A stretch of DNA of 64,000 bases. It comes from Streptomyces sp. IMTB 2501 (GTDB taxonomy: Bacteria > Actinomycetota > Actinomycetes > Streptomycetales > Streptomycetaceae). Position 1 is the stretch's first letter, and the number at the start of each line of letters is the position of its first letter. Shown here one piece after another: positions 59,435-64,000 of the stretch. Location of the stretch: NCBI RefSeq assembly GCF_001953885.1, contig NZ_MQUS01000016.1:68898-132897 (forward strand), read 5' to 3'. The notes below the pieces were generated by a model that saw only the letters and a list, made by a program, of their open reading frames with translations, made no database searches and had not been told where the DNA came from. Made by a program: the position numbers and the translations under genes.

Positions 59435-60715
59435 CTAACGGGTCAGGGCCAGCGCCGCCACCGATGCCGCCACCGCACACGCGGCGAGTACCGCGCCCGT
59501 GCCCATCAAGCGGCGGACCGGCACCCGTACGCCGTACGCATGGCACCGCTCGTACCACAGCAGCGTCGCCAGGGACGCCCACGGCGTGATCACCGGGCCG
59601 GCGTTCGTGCCGACCAGCAAGGCGAGCAGCTGGTCATGGTTGCCCACCGGCACGGCCGCCTCACCCGCGAGGTACACGGGGAGGTTGTTGAGGGCGTTGG
59701 ACAGGCCGCCGCCCACCGCCGCAGCGCGGAACATGCCGAGCGTGCCGCCGTCGTGGCCGACCGCCGAGGCCAGCAGGGCGTGCAGTCCGTGCGCGTCGAA
59801 CGTCTCGACCACCAGGAACATGCCCGGCACCATCACCAGCAGCCGCCAGGGGATGAGCGACAGCCGGAGCGCGGAACGGTCGCGGATCCCGAAGGCGGCC
59901 ACGGCGACCAGCGCTGCCGTCGCCGAGGCCGTCCACAGCGGTACGTCGGCCACCAGGATGGCGATCAGGAAGCCGGCGCAGGCGAGCGCGCAGGCGCGGA
60001 AGAGCACCGGGTCGACGGGGCGGTGCACGGCGGGCGGTGTGTAGCGATCGGCCGCGTCGGGGCGGACGTCCGCCGCGCGCGCCGCGCCGGGGCCCGACAC
60101 CGGCACGGCGGTCAGCAGGCCGGACTCGTCGGCAACAGGGCCCCCACGCCTGCCCCGCCGCCAGAAGAACAGCCACAAACAAGCCATTGTCACGGCCAGC
60201 GCGGCGAGTTGCGGCGCCCACATCCGGCCCGCCAGGCCCAGCGCAGAGAGCGCGACGCGGTTGGCGGCCAGCAGGTTCGTCAGGTTGGACACGGGCAGGA
60301 GGAGGCTCGCCGTGTTGGCCAGCCAGACCGTGGTCATCGCCAGTGGCACCGGCGCGATGCCCACCCGCGAGGCGAGCGCCAGCATCACCGGGGTCAGCAG
60401 GACCGCTGTCGTGTCCAGGTTCAGGACGATCGTCGTGACCGAAGCGAAGGCCACGCACAGCAGGAACAACAACCCGTAACTGCCCCGGCCCGCCCGCGCC
60501 ACCCGGGCCGCCAGCACGTCGAACACCTCGGCCCTGCTGGTTAGTTCGGCCAGCACGATCACCGTGCCCAGGAAGCCCAGGAGTGGTGCTATGCGGGTCA
60601 TCGCGTCGGAAGCGGAACCGGTGGGCAGGACTCCCGTGGCCACACACAGCAGTCCGGTCACCAGCAGACCGATCGCCACCCGGTCGAGGGCATGCAGACG
60701 CAACAAGACACGCAC
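59435..60715 (-). CDS. ArsB/NhaD-type ion transporter
   Basis: A 426-residue membrane protein with about eleven hydrophobic segments, of the ion transporter superfamily (ArsB, NhaD, CitMHS). Duplicated helix-hairpin signatures are seen in LNLDTTAVLLTPVMLALA and LSNALNNLPVYL, the latter followed by GTNAGPVITPWASLATLLW. Arsenite, Na+/H+ or dicarboxylate transport are all possible. GTG 60715 is preferred to the frame's first GTG at 60856. It is divergent from the TIR gene across 101 bp. Confidence 0.75.
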   Translation of the reverse strand: MRVLLRLHALDRVAIGLLVTGLLCVATGVLPTGSASDAMTRIAPLLGFLGTVIVLAELTSRAEVFDVLAARVARAGRGSYGLLFLLCVAFASVTTIVLNLDTTAVLLTPVMLALASRVGIAPVPLAMTTVWLANTASLLLPVSNLTNLLAANRVALSALGLAGRMWAPQLAALAVTMACLWLFFWRRGRRGGPVADESGLLTAVPVSGPGAARAADVRPDAADRYTPPAVHRPVDPVLFRACALACAGFLIAILVADVPLWTASATAALVAVAAFGIRDRSALRLSLIPWRLLVMVPGMFLVVETFDAHGLHALLASAVGHDGGTLGMFRAAAVGGGLSNALNNLPVYLAGEAAVPVGNHDQLLALLVGTNAGPVITPWASLATLLWYERCHAYGVRVPVRRLMGTGAVLAACAVAASVAALALTR

Positions 60716-60816
60716 GGTTGGAAGGGTCGCACAGTTGTGCCCCGCTGTGGCCTGCACGCCGTCGAACGCCTGGAAACGACCGGTATCGGCCTCTCTTCTC
60801 ACGGCATCATGAATAC

Positions 60817-63800
60817 ATGGTGGCTCGTCAGAACGCCCCGGGGGACACCGGGCCATTGGACTTCTTCATCAGCTACTCGCCGGCCGACGAACGCTGGGCG
60901 GCCTGGATCGCCTGGACCCTGGAGGAGGCCGGGTACCGGACGGTGCTGCAGGCCTGGGACTTTGTCCCGGGCACGAACTTCGTCGACTTCATGGACCGCG
61001 GCGTGAGCGAGTCCGCCGCCGTCATCGCCGTACTCTCGCGGAACTACGAACGCTCCCGGTACGGGCGGATGGAGTGGCAGGCCGCGCTGCGGGCCGACCC
61101 GGACGCACCCGAGCGGCGGCTGCTGACCGTGCGGGTCGAGGACATCCCCGTGGAGGGGCTGCTCGCCACGATCACGTACGTCGATCTGGTGCCGGTCGCC
61201 GATCCGGCGGCGGCCCGGGAGCTGCTGCTCGCCCGGGTCCGGCAGGCCCTGGACGGGCGGGCCCGGCCCAGCGTCCGCCCGGACTATCCGGGTGGGGGCC
61301 TGGCGGCGCCGAACGCGACCGTGCCCTCCGACCCGAGCCCCGGGCGGCCGCTCGGCGGTCCTGGGTGGGCGGGGCGCCGTAGACCGGCTGCGGCGCCGTC
61401 GTATCCGCGGGTGTCGGCGGAGGTGCGGGAGCGGGAGGCGGTCACCGTGCTCCAGCTCGCCGGGCCCGCCTTCGGACGGGGGCAGGACCCCGCCGAGTTG
61501 CAGGCCGCGATCTGGGGCGACCTGGTCGAGCTGGCCGACGCGGGGGCGCCCTCGCCCGATCTGCTGGTCGTCACCGGGGACCTCACAGCCTCCGGCAGCC
61601 GGCGCGAGTTCGAGCAGGCCCTCGCCTTTCTCACGGGGCTGCGGGCCCTGCTCGGGCTCGAACCGCACCGGGTCGCCCTCGTCCCCGGCGGCCAGGACGT
61701 CAACCAGGCCGCCTGCCAGGCCTATTTCAGCACCTGCGAGGCCGACGAGATGCCGCCCCGGCCGCCGTACTGGCCCAAGTGGCGGCACTTCGCCCGGCTG
61801 TTCCAGGAGCTGTACCAGGGCCTCGACGTCGTCTTCGACAGCGATCAGCCGTGGACCCTCTTTCCCGTGCCCGAACTGCACACCGTGGTCGCGGGGTTGA
61901 ACTCGTCCATGGCCTACAGCCATCGGCGCGACGACCAGTACGGGCTGATCGGGCGCGAGCAGGCCGCGTGGTTCGCGCAGGCGCTGCGGCCGCACGAGAC
62001 CGAGGAATGGCTGCGGATCGGCGTCGTACGGCATTCGCCCGGTGCCGGCCGGCCCGCCGCCCCCGGTGTCCGGCGGGCCGGTGTGCCGGGTACGGCCGCA
62101 CTGGACGGCAGCGGTCCGTTGCGCGACACCGATGTGCTGACCCGGCTTACCGCGCCCCGGCTGCATCTGCTGCTGCACGGCCCGGCCGAATCGGGCGCGG
62201 CGCAGCCCGACCTGGCCACCGGCTCCGGTGAGCTGCCGGTGATCGGCACGGTCCGGGCCGGCGGTCACCAGCTGGTGCGGGTCAGCCGGGACGGGCTGGC
62301 CGTCTGGCAGGGGCCGGCGGAGCCACGGCGGCGGCCGGTCCAGTGGCGGCGGGCCGACCGGGCCTTCGCGCCCGTACCGGGGGAAGCTCCTGATCCGGAC
62401 CCGGTCACCCCCGACCCCGAGCCCCGCGCCGTACAGACCCCCGCCGAGATACTGCTCGCACGGGTCGCCGAAGTGTGCCGCACCCGGCACGAGGGCGCCC
62501 AGCTGCGCCCGGTCGACGGGCCGGTGCCCCAACTGCTCGTCACCTGGACCCAGTCGGGCTTCGTGCGCCAGCAGCGGGTGGCGGTCCACACCGGTACGCC
62601 GACCGCGCAGGACGTCGACCGGTTCGTGGCCCTCGTGCACGCCGCCGACGCCGAGACCGAGGCCGAACTCGTCCACGACGGCCCGCCGCCCGCCCGCGAG
62701 CTGCGCGACGCGGCGCGCCGCCGGGGCATCCGGGTGCGCAGCTTCACCGAGTTCCAGGGCCTGCTCGACCTGCGCGGCTACGTCTTGGCGCAGAGCGAGC
62801 GGCTGCGCGTCGACCCCCGCTATCCCCCGGGCATGTACCTGCCGCAGCGGTACCGCGAGGTGGAGCGCCTCGACGCCGAGGACCGTGCCGGGCTGGTCGA
62901 CGAGATGCTGCGTCTGCTCGACTCCGACCAGGGGCGCTTCCTGCTACTCCTCGGCGACTTCGGGCACGGCAAGACCTTCGCGCTGCGCGAGCTGGCCCGC
63001 CGTATCCCGGCCGAACTGCCGCACCTCGTCCCGCTGTTGATCGAGCTGAACGCCCTGGACCGGGCCTACTCCTTCGAAGGCCTCGTCGCCGGCCACCTCG
63101 CCGCCCACGGCGTCGACAACATCGACCTGCGGGCCTTCAGGTACATGCTCCAGCAGGGCCGGATCGTGCTGCTCTTCGACGGCTTCGACGAACTCGTCAA
63201 CCAGGTGACGTACGACCGTGCCGCCGAACGCCTCCAGGTGCTGCTGGACTCCGCCGTGGACAGCGCCAAGATCGTGGTCAGCAGCCGTACCCAGCACTTC
63301 CGCTCCCAGGGTCAGGTGCTCACCGCGCTCGGCGAACGCGTCGGGCTGCTCCCGCACCGCCGGGTGCTGGCCGTCCAGGAGTTCAGCCCGCAGCAGATCC
63401 GCGCCTACCTGGTCAACCGCTACGACGGCGACGAACGCGCCGCCGACCACCGGCTGCGGCTGCTGGACGCCATCCCCGACCTGCTCGCCCTGTGCCGCAA
63501 CCCCCGGCTGCTCGGCTTCGTCGCCGACCTCGACGACGACCAGCTGCGCGCCGTCGCCGGCGCCGGGCGCGCCCTCAGCCCCGCCGGCCTGTACCAGGAG
63601 GTGCTCACCGCCTGGCTTGGCTTCGAGGCACAGCGCGCCGGCGGCGGCCCCGGCCGGGCGCCCGGACTCTCCCTGGACCAGCTGTGGGACGCGGTCACCG
63701 CGCTCGCCCTGCGACTGTGGGAGACCGGCCAGGACTCGCTGCGGCTCGACGAGCTGACCGACGTCGCCGAGACCCTCACCGGGCTCGCGGAGGCTCGGCT

Positions 63801-64000
63801 GTCGGTGCCGCAGACCGCGCATGCCATCGGCTCCGGCAGCCTGCTGGTGCGCGGCGACGACAGCGTGTTCCGGTTCATCCACGGCTCGGTCGTGGAGTGG
63901 CTCGTCGCCCGCGAGTGCGCTCGCAGGCTCACCGACGGCGACAGCACCCTGCTCGGCCGGCGCCAGCTCAGCCAGCTGGCCGTCGAGTTCCTGTGCGACC
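60817..64000 (+). CDS. TIR - degenerate phosphoesterase - NACHT protein, 3' end missing
   Basis: At least 1061 codons, running off the window. Residues ~14-140 form a TIR domain (DFFISYSPADERWAAW; SRYGRMEWQAAL with Glu86 where NADase TIRs have the catalytic Glu). Residues ~209-430 resemble a calcineurin-like phosphoesterase, but the metal motifs are eroded: VTGDLT is kept, while the GNHD-like site reads PGGQD. A NACHT-type NTPase follows with Walker A GDFGHGKT (713-720) and Walker B VLLFDGFDE (784-792). Start ATG 60817. The architecture is that of a bacterial NLR-like defence sensor; the sensor repeats would lie beyond the window. Confidence 0.82.
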   Translation, partial: MVARQNAPGDTGPLDFFISYSPADERWAAWIAWTLEEAGYRTVLQAWDFVPGTNFVDFMDRGVSESAAVIAVLSRNYERSRYGRMEWQAALRADPDAPERRLLTVRVEDIPVEGLLATITYVDLVPVADPAAARELLLARVRQALDGRARPSVRPDYPGGGLAAPNATVPSDPSPGRPLGGPGWAGRRRPAAAPSYPRVSAEVREREAVTVLQLAGPAFGRGQDPAELQAAIWGDLVELADAGAPSPDLLVVTGDLTASGSRREFEQALAFLTGLRALLGLEPHRVALVPGGQDVNQAACQAYFSTCEADEMPPRPPYWPKWRHFARLFQELYQGLDVVFDSDQPWTLFPVPELHTVVAGLNSSMAYSHRRDDQYGLIGREQAAWFAQALRPHETEEWLRIGVVRHSPGAGRPAAPGVRRAGVPGTAALDGSGPLRDTDVLTRLTAPRLHLLLHGPAESGAAQPDLATGSGELPVIGTVRAGGHQLVRVSRDGLAVWQGPAEPRRRPVQWRRADRAFAPVPGEAPDPDPVTPDPEPRAVQTPAEILLARVAEVCRTRHEGAQLRPVDGPVPQLLVTWTQSGFVRQQRVAVHTGTPTAQDVDRFVALVHAADAETEAELVHDGPPPARELRDAARRRGIRVRSFTEFQGLLDLRGYVLAQSERLRVDPRYPPGMYLPQRYREVERLDAEDRAGLVDEMLRLLDSDQGRFLLLLGDFGHGKTFALRELARRIPAELPHLVPLLIELNALDRAYSFEGLVAGHLAAHGVDNIDLRAFRYMLQQGRIVLLFDGFDELVNQVTYDRAAERLQVLLDSAVDSAKIVVSSRTQHFRSQGQVLTALGERVGLLPHRRVLAVQEFSPQQIRAYLVNRYDGDERAADHRLRLLDAIPDLLALCRNPRLLGFVADLDDDQLRAVAGAGRALSPAGLYQEVLTAWLGFEAQRAGGGPGRAPGLSLDQLWDAVTALALRLWETGQDSLRLDELTDVAETLTGLAEARLSVPQTAHAIGSGSLLVRGDDSVFRFIHGSVVEWLVARECARRLTDGDSTLLGRRQLSQLAVEFLCD

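Noticed and set aside
60817..62676. A 625-codon minus-strand frame over the TIR region
   Set aside because: The plus strand encodes TIR, phosphoesterase-like and NACHT motifs continuously in one frame with proper codon bias.
1..64000. tRNA or rRNA genes
   Set aside because: No cloverleaf-like segment with a CCA-type end and no rRNA-like stretch was noticed; tRNAscan-SE would settle it.

Overview
The window is high-GC actinobacterial DNA with strong G/C preference at third codon positions. Gene content and order (ffh, rpsP-rimM-trmD-rplS, four clustered signal peptidases, dprA, the sporulation sigma factor whiG, rpsB-tsf-pyrH-frr-cdsA, rlmN) are those of a Streptomyces chromosome core. Species cannot be named from the sequence alone.

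Layout. 1-4.6 kb: 3' end of glnD, an 18-unit tandem repeat of about 32 bp, then ffh. 4.6-8.7 kb: an FtsH-type protease, a methyltransferase with a suspicious out-of-frame patch, and an SprT-like zinc protein behind an ECF-type promoter that would give a leaderless mRNA. 9.0-15.8 kb: ribosome and tRNA maturation genes, four type I signal peptidases, a NUDIX hydrolase. 15.9-21.9 kb: DUF2469, yraN, comM, dprA, whiG, a TetR regulator, an M23-type protein. 22.1-26.9 kb: rpsB, tsf, pyrH, frr, cdsA, with hairpins between rpsB and tsf and between tsf and pyrH. 27-30.1 kb: small, less conserved genes (YceI, membrane and secreted small proteins, a NERD protein). 30.2-35.3 kb: rlmN, then a TPP riboswitch with terminator controlling a thiamine ABC transporter. 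35.4-40.4 kb: a mycothiol-enzyme-like protein, an LAETG sortase substrate with a near-consensus promoter, a decayed LOG-family gene, a VOC protein, and an ABC pair whose ATPase lacks the usual signature and H-loop residues. 40.6-45.6 kb: putrescine catabolism (aminotransferase, Lrp regulator, aldehyde dehydrogenase, polyamine-binding lipoprotein).

45.6-56.2 kb is accessory. A scar of decayed TetR and SDR genes lies where polyamine permease genes would be expected. It is followed by a lower-GC cluster: a U32-like TIM-barrel protein, an MFS exporter, a circularly permuted ATP-grasp-like ligase, a PLP fold-type-II-like enzyme, a FemAB/GNAT-like acyl or aminoacyl transferase, and two paralogous ATP-grasp ligases enclosing a gene of unknown family on the opposite strand. 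This looks like an uncharacterised NRPS-independent peptide or amide natural product pathway.

56.2-64 kb: a small conserved-looking gene, a three-gene operon (two-TM protein with a sensor-like domain, HxH cupin, inositol-monophosphatase family protein), an ArsB/NhaD-type transporter, and divergently the first 1061 codons of a TIR - degenerate phosphoesterase - NACHT protein, a bacterial NLR-like candidate for phage defence that runs off the end of the window.

A recurrent feature is short perfect tandem duplication exactly at, or just after, stop codons (five gene ends).
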